Positions 51,078 to 59,210 of a DNA stretch of 64,000 bases are shown here, piece by piece. A program made the position numbers and the translations under genes. Each line of letters starts with the position of its first letter. Within the stretch, counting starts at the first letter, position 1. This DNA is from Acidobacteriota bacterium. Lineage in GTDB: Bacteria > Acidobacteriota > Blastocatellia > Pyrinomonadales > Pyrinomonadaceae. Below the pieces are notes generated by a model that did no database searches, was not told the DNA's origin, and worked only from the letters and a program-made list of their open reading frames with translations. Location: NCBI GenBank assembly GCA_003385635.1, contig QQUY01000001.1:1217001-1281000 (forward strand), in the 5' to 3' direction.

Positions 51078-52520
51078 TCAGTTTCGGCGTTTTCCTGAGT
51101 CAACCTGTCTTTCCAGTATTGGAAGCCTGAGCTCTACCCGCGAGATCTCGTCGGCGAACTGCTCTTTGTCCTTCGCTGCCAGCTTTAGGAATCGCTGGTA
51201 CGAAGAAAGCGCTTCCGTGTATCGCTCGAGGCGGTCGTTTGCGATCGCCAGAAAGTAATGGCCGGCAGCGAGCTCCGGCTGGCGTTCAGTGATCCACAGG
51301 TATTCCTCGCGTGCAAGATCGAATCTTTCTAGCTGGAAAAGCGCGAAAGCGAAATTCACCCGGACGGTGTAGTTGTCACCGAAGTTCTCCTTCAATCTTG
51401 AAAACAGATTCGCGGCATCCGCATATCGTTTCAATTGCAGCAATGCGGCGCCGTAGCCTATAGCGTGATCGATGTTCGTAGGCTCCGCCTCTGAAGCGCT
51501 TAGACAGTATTGTAGTGAGCTCTCCGGATCGGATTTCCGGGTAACGCTACAGAGCTTTCCAAGCACCGCGGGATCGCCTGGTTTTTCCTTTAGCAATTCG
51601 ATCAAAGGGCCCGGGTCTGATCCCATGTCGAGCTTGATCATAGCGATCATCCCGGATGCGGCATCGCTGCCAGCTGAGATCGGTTCGAGGATGGATATCG
51701 CGTTCTGAGATCTTCCAGCCGCATGCTCAGCTCTTGCAAGCTGTATCTTCGCCGGAACGGACTCCGGCTCTTTCTCGACAAGTCTGCCGGCTTTTGCAGC
51801 GGCCGCCTCAAAATCCTTGAGGGCGAGAAGTATCTCGATCTGTTCCGAGAGCGCCGGAGTAGACTCGGGATCAAGCGATAGCGCCCGGGAGACACTTTCC
51901 TTTGCAGCTGTGATCTCCCCTATCGAACGTTCGACGGCTGCTTTGGCGGCCCAGATCGAAGCGGGAATCCTAGACTTCGATGTGAGGATCGTGAGCCTTT
52001 GAAGATGCTTCCTGAGTATCTCGGGCTCTTCATCGGTCTGCAGGTAGACCTCTGTGAGCGGCGGGTAGCAAGGTATGCAGTTCCCGTCTCGTTCCAGAGT
52101 GTTTAAGAGGACCATCTTTGCTTCGGCAAATTCACCCTTCCTGACGAGCAGGGAGCCGAGTGCGGATGACGGAAGCGTCCAAGCCGGCCTCAGCGAAATG
52201 GCTCGCCGGAATGACTCTTCTGCGTCTTTCAAATTCCCGCGCGACTGGTGAATCGTCCCGATCTGATATTCGGCTTCTGGGAACTCGGGCAATAGACGCA
52301 GAGCTTCAAGGTAGTTTTCCATCGCCTTCGAGAGATCGCCTTCCGCGTGCGCATCCTGCCCTGCATTGAAGGCGGCGACTGCTTTTTCAACATCGTCCTG
52401 AACTGAGGAGGGCGCGGTCTGGGTGAACTCTTCTTCATCCTCGTCCTGGCAAAAGACTGGAGACGAAAAGGGCACCGCTGCAAAGAGGGCGATCGCGAAA
52501 AAAAGAACTGGTTTGATCAT
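51078..52520 (-). CDS. Secreted tetratricopeptide-repeat protein
   Basis: A 480-residue protein with a signal peptide (PVLFFAIALFAAVPFSSPVFCQ), an acidic stretch (DEDEEEF) and about ten TPR units. Examples are AFNAGQDAHAEGDLSKAMENYLEAL, here cut short, and PEAEYQIGTIHQSRGNLKDA. TPRs mediate protein-protein contacts; a periplasmic scaffold is likely. The open frame starts far upstream (52934), but the ATG at 52520 begins the signal peptide and leaves room for the divergent larE promoter. It is the first gene of a unit with two hypothetical secreted proteins. Confidence 0.82.
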   Translation of the reverse strand: MIKPVLFFAIALFAAVPFSSPVFCQDEDEEEFTQTAPSSVQDDVEKAVAAFNAGQDAHAEGDLSKAMENYLEALRLLPEFPEAEYQIGTIHQSRGNLKDAEESFRRAISLRPAWTLPSSALGSLLVRKGEFAEAKMVLLNTLERDGNCIPCYPPLTEVYLQTDEEPEILRKHLQRLTILTSKSRIPASIWAAKAAVERSIGEITAAKESVSRALSLDPESTPALSEQIEILLALKDFEAAAAKAGRLVEKEPESVPAKIQLARAEHAAGRSQNAISILEPISAGSDAASGMIAMIKLDMGSDPGPLIELLKEKPGDPAVLGKLCSVTRKSDPESSLQYCLSASEAEPTNIDHAIGYGAALLQLKRYADAANLFSRLKENFGDNYTVRVNFAFALFQLERFDLAREEYLWITERQPELAAGHYFLAIANDRLERYTEALSSYQRFLKLAAKDKEQFADEISRVELRLPILERQVDSGKRRN

Positions 52521-52700
52521 TCTCACAGTTGTTCGAAGGGTTCGCTCTGAACTAAAGAACGCTGGAATCAAGAGAATACTCTTCAATAAGGGACCGCCGC
52601 AACGCGAACGAAGTTTTGGAGAGTCGAAGCTCAGACGAGGTTGCCAGCACCTACCTCGTTGGACGCGTGCCCGACATTTGTTAGCATCGAGCATTGGAAG

Positions 52701-53576
52701 ATGAAAACGGCTTGCACAACAGCTACGGACCCTGACGTGAAAGAAGAGGAACTCGTGAAAACCTTGAACAGGTATTCGAGTGTTATCGTCGCCTTTTCTG
52801 GCGGCGTCGACAGTACCTATCTGGCGTTTGTCGCTAACAGGGAACTTGGAAGCGATGCGCTGGCAGTTACTGGGGTCTCGCCAAGCGTAGCCGCGGAGCA
52901 CAGAGACCGCGCTATCAGAATCGCCACTGAGCACGGGCTAAACCACTTGACCCTCGCGACCGATGAGATGTCGGACGTCAACTACGTTAAAAACGATTCG
53001 AGGCGCTGCTACTACTGTAAATCGGAATTGTACGGGCGGCTCAGGTCGCTCGCGGATATGCACGCGATCGAAGTTATCGTGGATGGAACCAACGCCGACG
53101 ACCTTGGCGACCACCGGCCGGGCAGACAGGCCGCTGAGGAGTTCGCGGTCTCGAGTCCTCTGGCAGATATCGGATTCTCCAAGACCGACATCCGGGAATT
53201 GAGCCGGAGACACGGGCTGGAGACTTGGGACATCCCTGCTAGTCCTTGCCTTGCATCGCGGATTCAATACGGCACGCCGGTCACGATCGAAAAGCTAGGT
53301 AAGGTCGAGCAAGGAGAGGCTTTCCTGAGGTCGCTTGGATTTCGGGAATTCCGGGTCAGGTCGCACGGGGACCTGGCCAGGCTCGAGTTTGCCCGATCGG
53401 AATTAAAAAGGGCGTTCGGTATGGCATCGGACGGTGAGTTCGGTGACACATTTAGGAGTATAGGTTTTCGATACGTCACGATCGATATGGACGGCTTCGA
53501 AAGCGGTTCAATGAACCGGTCATTGAGCGATCGGCAACAGCAGTGGGGGACCGGTACTTCAGATGACGAACGGTAG
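52701..53576 (+). CDS. larE: ATP-dependent sacrificial sulfur transferase LarE
   Basis: A 291-residue PP-loop enzyme. SGGVDST (about residues 33-39) binds ATP, CYYCKSELY follows, and the Cys in PASPCLASRI (about residue 183) corresponds to the sacrificial Cys known from Lactobacillus LarE. It adds sulfur to the nickel-pincer cofactor precursor used by lactate racemase and related LarA enzymes. No larA, larB or larC is in the window. The open frame begins at 52641; the ATG at 52701 gives the normal length. It diverges from the TPR gene. Confidence 0.88.
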   Translation: MKTACTTATDPDVKEEELVKTLNRYSSVIVAFSGGVDSTYLAFVANRELGSDALAVTGVSPSVAAEHRDRAIRIATEHGLNHLTLATDEMSDVNYVKNDSRRCYYCKSELYGRLRSLADMHAIEVIVDGTNADDLGDHRPGRQAAEEFAVSSPLADIGFSKTDIRELSRRHGLETWDIPASPCLASRIQYGTPVTIEKLGKVEQGEAFLRSLGFREFRVRSHGDLARLEFARSELKRAFGMASDGEFGDTFRSIGFRYVTIDMDGFESGSMNRSLSDRQQQWGTGTSDDER

Positions 53577-53949
53577 TTCAAAAGCCAGGTTTGGTTCACG
53601 ATCGCACGGGCTTTCGGAAATGTTGGATAGGGTAAGGTTTAGGTCGGTTTCACTCTTGATTTTGGAAATGATCTAAAGTAAGGTTTTTGATGGGAGAGCA
53701 CTTCATCTACAACAAAATGGAGTTTACGTTAACTCTTTAACTTTGCTCCCGTAGACAACAAAGAGATTTGTTAACTGAACGACTCGGTATAGTTTTGATC
53801 CTTTGAGGCGTCAAGGGCCGGAAGGGGTAAAAGGCTATATTTGCAATAATTGTGTAGCTTACTCCCAAATCATGTGTTATGATTTGCGGGTCGTAACGCT
53901 AACATTTGAACCTAAAGTTTAAGAAACTTATTTTCGGCGGAGGAATGTG
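53577..53949 (+). other. Leader region of the outer-membrane protein gene
   Basis: This AT-rich 373-base region holds no gene. It contains two GTTAAC words about 50 bases apart (53728-53733 and 53770-53775) and the candidate extended -10 promoter noted separately. The rest shows no repeat or terminator. Confidence 0.5.
53875..53883 (+). promoter_or_regulatory. Candidate extended -10 promoter
   Basis: TGT-TATGAT fits an extended -10 box (TGn plus five of six matches to TATAAT); no good -35 box is at the proper distance. It is about 67 bases upstream of the outer-membrane protein start. GGAGGA at 53939-53944 precedes the ATG at 53950 by five bases. Confidence 0.35.
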
Positions 53950-56367
53950 ATGAAACTCGCTAATAGGGCGTTTCTACTTACGATCATCCTGTTGTCGCTC
54001 GCCTTGGTCGCGTCTGCTCAGACGCTAAGGCCGGCAGACGATGATAGGAATATTGCCCCGACGGTCGGGACAGGGGGACCTGTCGGCGGTCCCACGGGAT
54101 TGTTCACTGTTTACGACGGACAAACTCTTCGCAGAGGGGAGTTCACGTTAAGTGTTGCATTCAGCAACTATGACAGGGATCCCGGGGATGTCGATATCTC
54201 AGAAGTTCCTGTAAGTTTTCAGATCGGACTTAGCGACCACGTTGAGCTGTTTTTTAACGTCGACGCTTACAGGGGAATCAAGGTCAACTCGCCCAGCCAC
54301 CTTTCAAGCTTCTATCTTCCGAATGCAACGTTTGGCAGCGGACCAGCAATCGTGCTGGCGCCATCCAGCTTCCTAGGTGGCCAGTTTGCAGGTAGCGCGG
54401 TTTTCCGGCCTTCCGGAAATCAGCCGTTCGTGTTCTTCCCGTACATCGGCGGATCGGCAGGAACGTACGGAGTCCCGATCGGACCGGGCCACAGCCCGAC
54501 CATCGGATCGCCGGTTCCCGGCGGCGCGCAGTCGGTGTTCCCCGGACTCGGCTCCATTTATGGCAGCATTCTTCCGGGCGTCGTTCTGCAGACAGCGCTT
54601 ATCGACACCACGGGTCAGGGCGGTCGCATGGTTGAGGTACCGACCTCGTTTACCGCGATTCCGAGCTATTTGCCTGATGCGCCGTTTATAGGTCGCACAT
54701 ATGGCGAATCGGCGTTCAGTACTTTTACTGTCGGCGGAAAGATCCGGTTCACCGGACCCAACAACCCGATCGGCGTCGGCGTTATTCCGTTCTACAGGTG
54801 GTATTACGACAGGCCATCCAGCTCCGAAAGCTTCACTCAGCTTCAGCGCGGCGCAAGCCCTGGTTCGAAGCGTGGCGACATCGGCTTGATCGGTTTTGCG
54901 GATGCAAGGGTCCGGAAATGGATGAACATATCAGCCAACGTTGGCTACATATATAACGGCGACGTTAAGGCAGACTTTCCGGAAGGCGGAGACGTCACGC
55001 TTCTGGACAGGCCCGACGAGCTTCTCGCTGCGTTCGGCGTCGACTTTCCGGTAAACAGATTCTTCCAGCCGATTGCGGAATTCCGTTCGCTCCACTATGT
55101 CGGCGGCAGAACGCCGAACAGCTTTGAGAACAGCCCGCTTGAGGGTCTCGTAGGTGCTCGCGTTTTCCCGGCACGTTGGTTTGGATTTGGTCTCGCTTAC
55201 AGACACCACTTCAATCCTCAGGACAGGGATTCTTTTGACGACTTCGACTTTAACGGAACCGTCGTGATCCCCTGTTTTGAGGTCCAGATCGACAACCCGG
55301 AAGGAACTACCGGACCGACTTGTACGCCGCAGGTGATCAGCACATCGAATACCGGAGTTCCTCCCGGATTCCGGCCTTCGACCGATCCGCACGGATTTAT
55401 CGTTCAGGGCTGGGTCGGACGCAGGAACGAACGTCAGGAGGAGATCCTGAACGTTCCGGCCGTTATCAACTCGGTGACGCTTAGTGAAAACACGATCACC
55501 AAGCCCTGTGAGCCGGGTTTCCAGCCGAAGGAAGGCGTTCAGTGCCGTGACGATCAGACGGTCGATATCCGGACCAACGCTTCTGATGAGGAAGGCGATG
55601 TTCTGACCTACAACTACACGGTGTCCGGCGGACGCATCGTCGGCCAGGGCGCGAATGTAACCTGGGATCTCAGCGGTGTGAACACTGGGACCTACACGGT
55701 TACCGTTGCAGTCGATGACGGTTGCGGAGTTTGCTCCGAGACCAAGACCGAAACGGTCGAAGTTGTTGAATGCGACTGCGAGAAGGTATGCGAGTGCCCG
55801 ACGCTTACCGTGGACGGACCTCCGGCAGCTGTTGAGCCAGGAGACACGATGACCTTCACGGCGAATGTTGTGGGCGGCAACCAACAGAACATCACATACA
55901 GTTGGGAAGTCAGCCAGGGTTCGATCCAGAGCGGACAGGGTACGCCTCAGATCGTTGTTGATACGACCGGCCTCGAAGACACAAACGTTCGAGCTACCGT
56001 CAGTATCACCGGCGACGAAGGCTGCAACTGCGATAGGGAAGCTTCGGAAACCGGAGTCATTTCCGGCACGCCTGATCCGCGTCTCGTGGACGAGTTCGGA
56101 CCGATCCCGAACAACGACGTCAAGGCAAGGCTTGATATCTTCATCACGCAACTTGCTAACGATCCGACGGCTACCGGTTACATAGTTAACTACGGCAGCG
56201 CCCGTGACGTTACGCGTCGCGAACGCCTGATCCGCGACTACATGGTCAACGAGAACGGTGTTGATCCTTCGAGACTGGTCTTCGTAAATGGCGGTGTCGA
56301 AAGCGCCATCAGGACGAGGCTGTGGATCGTACCGGCAGGTGCTGACGCAAGTACCGTTAACGAATAA
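53950..56367 (+). CDS. Outer-membrane beta-barrel protein with PKD-like and OmpA-like C-terminal domains
   Basis: An 805-residue protein. The signal peptide ends LALVASAQ. Residues about 40-480 are beta-rich with features of a barrel (GLFTVYDGQTLRRGEFTLS, later FQPIAEFRSLHYVGG). Two Ig/PKD-like domains follow (about 520-600 and 620-700), joined by a Cys-rich linker, GCGVCSE...CDCEKVCECP. The C-terminal domain (about 710-800), with NNDVKARLDIFITQL and GYIVNYGSARDVTRRE, resembles OmpA-like domains known in Blastocatellia. It probably links outer membrane and cell wall. I chose the ATG at 53950 over the GTG at 53947. It is monocistronic, with a strong terminator. Confidence 0.78.
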   Translation: MKLANRAFLLTIILLSLALVASAQTLRPADDDRNIAPTVGTGGPVGGPTGLFTVYDGQTLRRGEFTLSVAFSNYDRDPGDVDISEVPVSFQIGLSDHVELFFNVDAYRGIKVNSPSHLSSFYLPNATFGSGPAIVLAPSSFLGGQFAGSAVFRPSGNQPFVFFPYIGGSAGTYGVPIGPGHSPTIGSPVPGGAQSVFPGLGSIYGSILPGVVLQTALIDTTGQGGRMVEVPTSFTAIPSYLPDAPFIGRTYGESAFSTFTVGGKIRFTGPNNPIGVGVIPFYRWYYDRPSSSESFTQLQRGASPGSKRGDIGLIGFADARVRKWMNISANVGYIYNGDVKADFPEGGDVTLLDRPDELLAAFGVDFPVNRFFQPIAEFRSLHYVGGRTPNSFENSPLEGLVGARVFPARWFGFGLAYRHHFNPQDRDSFDDFDFNGTVVIPCFEVQIDNPEGTTGPTCTPQVISTSNTGVPPGFRPSTDPHGFIVQGWVGRRNERQEEILNVPAVINSVTLSENTITKPCEPGFQPKEGVQCRDDQTVDIRTNASDEEGDVLTYNYTVSGGRIVGQGANVTWDLSGVNTGTYTVTVAVDDGCGVCSETKTETVEVVECDCEKVCECPTLTVDGPPAAVEPGDTMTFTANVVGGNQQNITYSWEVSQGSIQSGQGTPQIVVDTTGLEDTNVRATVSITGDEGCNCDREASETGVISGTPDPRLVDEFGPIPNNDVKARLDIFITQLANDPTATGYIVNYGSARDVTRRERLIRDYMVNENGVDPSRLVFVNGGVESAIRTRLWIVPAGADASTVNE

Positions 56368-56406
56368 CCAAAGCTCCTGAGCCTTCGGGCAAAGGACATT
56401 CTTCCG

Positions 56407-56438
56407 ACGGGAGGCGGTTTTCCGCCTCCCGTTTTTTT
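56407..56438 (+). terminator. Strong Rho-independent terminator
   Basis: A perfect 11-bp stem, ACGGGAGGCGG-TTTT-CCGCCTCCCGT, is followed by six T. It lies 40 bases after the outer-membrane protein gene. Confidence 0.92.
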
Positions 56439-56615
56439 GTCGTCCCGCCGGAATATGTGTCCTGCAATTGCGGTATCGGACTAATTCGAGGCAAAGAAGA
56501 TTTCTAGACAACAATGCGCCGATGCGATACCATCTTTTCTTACGGTTGCTTTGATCGTCCTTTCCCTTAATCTTCAGTAGGCTTTACCGCCGAACTTCAA
56601 CAAGCACTTTAAGTT

Positions 56616-58766
56616 ATGAAAACAAGATTCTTGCGGAATGCAATGCGGGCGAAACTGACGGTCCTCGTCACCAGCCTGGTTCTCTCAGCCGCTTTTGCCA
56701 ATGACGAGATCGCCAGATTCCGTCAATGGCAGAACATTGGCCCCGCCGGCGGGGACGTGCGATCGATCGAGGTCGATCCGAAGAACCAAAATCATCTATA
56801 CCTCACAACACTCGACGGACAGGTTTACTCTTCCTATGACGGGGGAAGTTCGTGGGACCTTCTCGCCAACCTGCACGAGCCGCAGTTGGTGCTGGATGAC
56901 CTGATCATTGACCCCAGGGATTCGAATATCCTCTACGTGGCAGGCCACCGGGGAAAACGTCCGGGCGGCTTCTTCAAGAGTGTCGATGGCGGAAAGACCT
57001 GGAAAGAGGCGAAAGAGCTAAAGAATGAATCGATCCACGCGATGGTTCAGGCGTCTAAGGACCCTGACATGCTATTGGTGGGCTCCGTATCCGGTGTGTG
57101 GATATCCCGGGATTCCGGCGAAAGCTGGTCAAAGTTCACTTCGAACACGGCGCCTGAGAAGCTGGATTCCCTGGCGATCGACCCGCGAGACACGAATGTG
57201 ATCTATGCTGGAACGTGGTGGAGAGCTTACAAATCCACTGACGGCGGGAACTCCTGGCGGCTGGTGAAAGATGGCATGATCGATGACTCCGACGTGTTTG
57301 CCATAGACATCAATCCCGATAATCCTGACTACATCATCGCTTCTGCCTGCTCGGGGATCTATGAATCGAGAAACGCAGGAGAAAAATGGCGCAAGATCCA
57401 GGGAATACCCTCACAAGCGCGACGTACGCGAGACATAGTTCAGCACCCTGCGAAACCGGGGACGATATACGCAGGTACTACAGAGGGCTTCTGGATGTCC
57501 TCGAACGGCGGACGCACGTGGAGAATGACCACCACAAAGGACACGATAGTAAATTCGATCACGGTGCATCCGGATGTGCCCGAGAGAGTGTTTATCGGGA
57601 CCGACAATAATGGTGTGATGGTCTCGCTTGACGGCGGACGGACATTCAAGCAGAGCAATGGAAATTTCAGCAGCCGGTTTACATACAGCCTGACGACGGA
57701 CCGCGAACAGGAAAATCGTATGTATGCGGCAACGATCAATACCGCCGGAGGCGGCGGAAACCTGTTCATCAGCGATGACTACGGTCAGAACTGGTCGACA
57801 TCCGTAAAGGGCCTGGACGCTGGGAGGACGATCCCTTACACGATAGTTCAGGACAAATCCGATCCCCAGATACTATATCTGGCTTCAAATTTCGGTGTAT
57901 ACCTGTCGGTGGACAGAGGCGCAAGCTGGAGACATCTAACAGTCCCGAAGCCCAAGCGAAGCAGATCGAAACGAAGGGCGAAGGCACCCGAACCGGAAAT
58001 TGAGCCGGGTGTGGTTGCCGCGCTCGAGACAAAGATAAACGTTTTGACCTATACCGAGGACGGAAAAGACGGATACTACGCAGGCACGAACGACGGGCTC
58101 TATATCTCGTACGACATCGCCAAGGGCTGGAAAAAGCTGGAGTTCGGCATGGATCAGCCTCAGCAGGTGTTTGCAGTTCACGTGAATCCAAAGATGCCGC
58201 AGATCATTTGGGTCGGAACGGCGAATTCAGGTGTTTTGATGTCCAACGATTCAGGCGCTACCTGGTCGAAACTGGACGGAATTCCCGATAAGTTCCCGGT
58301 CAGCACGATCGCTTCCGATCCAGTGAAGCCCGAAAGGATTTACGTCGGTCTGATCCACACGATCTACCTTTCAAGGGATTTCGGGAAAACTTGGGTCAAG
58401 CGCGGCGGAAACCTTCCTCTTGGCAATTACAATACGATTCTCATCGATCCATTGAACACGGACGAGGTCTATGCCGCTAGCGCTTTGGAACAGGACGGCG
58501 GAATCTACTTTTCTCAGGACGCGGGCTGGACCTGGAACAGGATAGACGGTCACGACGAAGATCTAGCAAGCCATCGTATCTGGAGCCTGACTTTCAGTCC
58601 CTCAAATCCGAACCAGCTGCTTGCCGGCACGCACTCCTCGGGTATTTACAAGTTCGAAAGGACGGACCGTGCGGCACGCCGCAAAGCCGTTGCGAACAGC
58701 GACAGCGAGTTTTCCGACTCGAATTCCGAGGGTATGACGAAAAGCGGAACGATCGACAACAAGTAA
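56616..58766 (+). CDS. Secreted Asp-box (BNR/VPS10-like) beta-propeller protein
   Basis: A 716-residue exported protein. After a signal peptide (LTVLVTSLVLSAAFA) it contains at least thirteen Asp-box-like motifs of the type SxDGGxxW (SYDGGSSW, SVDGGKTW, SRDSGESW, STDGGNSW, SNDSGATW and so on), each about 40-50 residues apart. This indicates one or two large beta-propellers like those of sortilin and BNR proteins. A Lys/Arg-rich insert lies at about residues 447-460, and the C-terminal tail is Ser-rich. No catalytic residues of sialidases are evident, so a binding role is more likely. Confidence 0.85.
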   Translation: MKTRFLRNAMRAKLTVLVTSLVLSAAFANDEIARFRQWQNIGPAGGDVRSIEVDPKNQNHLYLTTLDGQVYSSYDGGSSWDLLANLHEPQLVLDDLIIDPRDSNILYVAGHRGKRPGGFFKSVDGGKTWKEAKELKNESIHAMVQASKDPDMLLVGSVSGVWISRDSGESWSKFTSNTAPEKLDSLAIDPRDTNVIYAGTWWRAYKSTDGGNSWRLVKDGMIDDSDVFAIDINPDNPDYIIASACSGIYESRNAGEKWRKIQGIPSQARRTRDIVQHPAKPGTIYAGTTEGFWMSSNGGRTWRMTTTKDTIVNSITVHPDVPERVFIGTDNNGVMVSLDGGRTFKQSNGNFSSRFTYSLTTDREQENRMYAATINTAGGGGNLFISDDYGQNWSTSVKGLDAGRTIPYTIVQDKSDPQILYLASNFGVYLSVDRGASWRHLTVPKPKRSRSKRRAKAPEPEIEPGVVAALETKINVLTYTEDGKDGYYAGTNDGLYISYDIAKGWKKLEFGMDQPQQVFAVHVNPKMPQIIWVGTANSGVLMSNDSGATWSKLDGIPDKFPVSTIASDPVKPERIYVGLIHTIYLSRDFGKTWVKRGGNLPLGNYNTILIDPLNTDEVYAASALEQDGGIYFSQDAGWTWNRIDGHDEDLASHRIWSLTFSPSNPNQLLAGTHSSGIYKFERTDRAARRKAVANSDSEFSDSNSEGMTKSGTIDNK

Positions 58767-58790
58767 GCTTCATCTAGCGGAGCAGATTGA

Positions 58791-58820
58791 GGAGGCTGTC
58801 TGAAAAGGCAGTCTCCTTTT
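58791..58820 (+). terminator. Rho-independent terminator
   Basis: The stem GGAGGCTGTC-TGAAAA-GGCAGTCTCC (two G-T pairs) is followed by TTTT. It ends the Asp-box protein gene. Confidence 0.8.
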
Positions 58821-59174
58821 CTATTCAGAACTCGTTAAATTCGGCAGGCTGTTTCCGGAATTCTATTAGTTTTCTCGTGCTCTAGCTGGGCGTGAATTGG
58901 ATGAGGAAATTGTTTATAGGGCGTCACCCCGATTACATGCGGGTTCAAGCCGGCCGGATAACCTTTTCCGTCGTTCTCCGCCAACAATGTGCGCAACTGA
59001 CGGTCGTTCTTCCGATGTTCTTCGGCTCAGAAAGGACGGCGTGGATTTGAATCGTTGACTTCAGATTGGCTCCGAATGACTTTTTGAACAGGGGGTATGT
59101 CGACGATGCGGCGATACGGCAAGTAAACGTGTTGCTTTTTCCAGTAGGATCTGGCTGACGAGAACGATCCTGGT

Positions 59175-59204
59175 TTGAAGGTTTCGGGACGTGGAATTTA
59201 TAAT
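59175..59204 (+). promoter_or_regulatory. Candidate promoter giving a leaderless bshC transcript
   Basis: TTGAAG (59175-59180), an 18-base spacer and a perfect TATAAT (59199-59204) end six bases before the ATG at 59211. Transcription would start at or next to the ATG, which fits the lack of a ribosome-binding site. Confidence 0.55.
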
Positions 59205-59210
59205 ACCCGG

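Larger units (their letters stand above)
58767..59210. other. Intergenic region before bshC
   Basis: After the terminator (58791-58820) about 390 bases hold no gene; a minus-strand frame at 58945-59262 lacks family sequence. The only clear signal is the promoter at the right edge (59175-59204). Confidence 0.5.

Noticed and set aside
52521..52934. N-terminal extension of the TPR protein
   Set aside because: The 138 extra codons overlap the start of the divergent larE gene, and a signal peptide begins exactly at the ATG at 52520.
54931..56514. 527-codon open frame antisense to the outer-membrane protein gene
   Set aside because: Its protein has no family features, no signal or domains, and is rich in Arg and Val as expected for an antisense shadow. 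The sense frame has a signal peptide, domains, a ribosome-binding site and a terminator.
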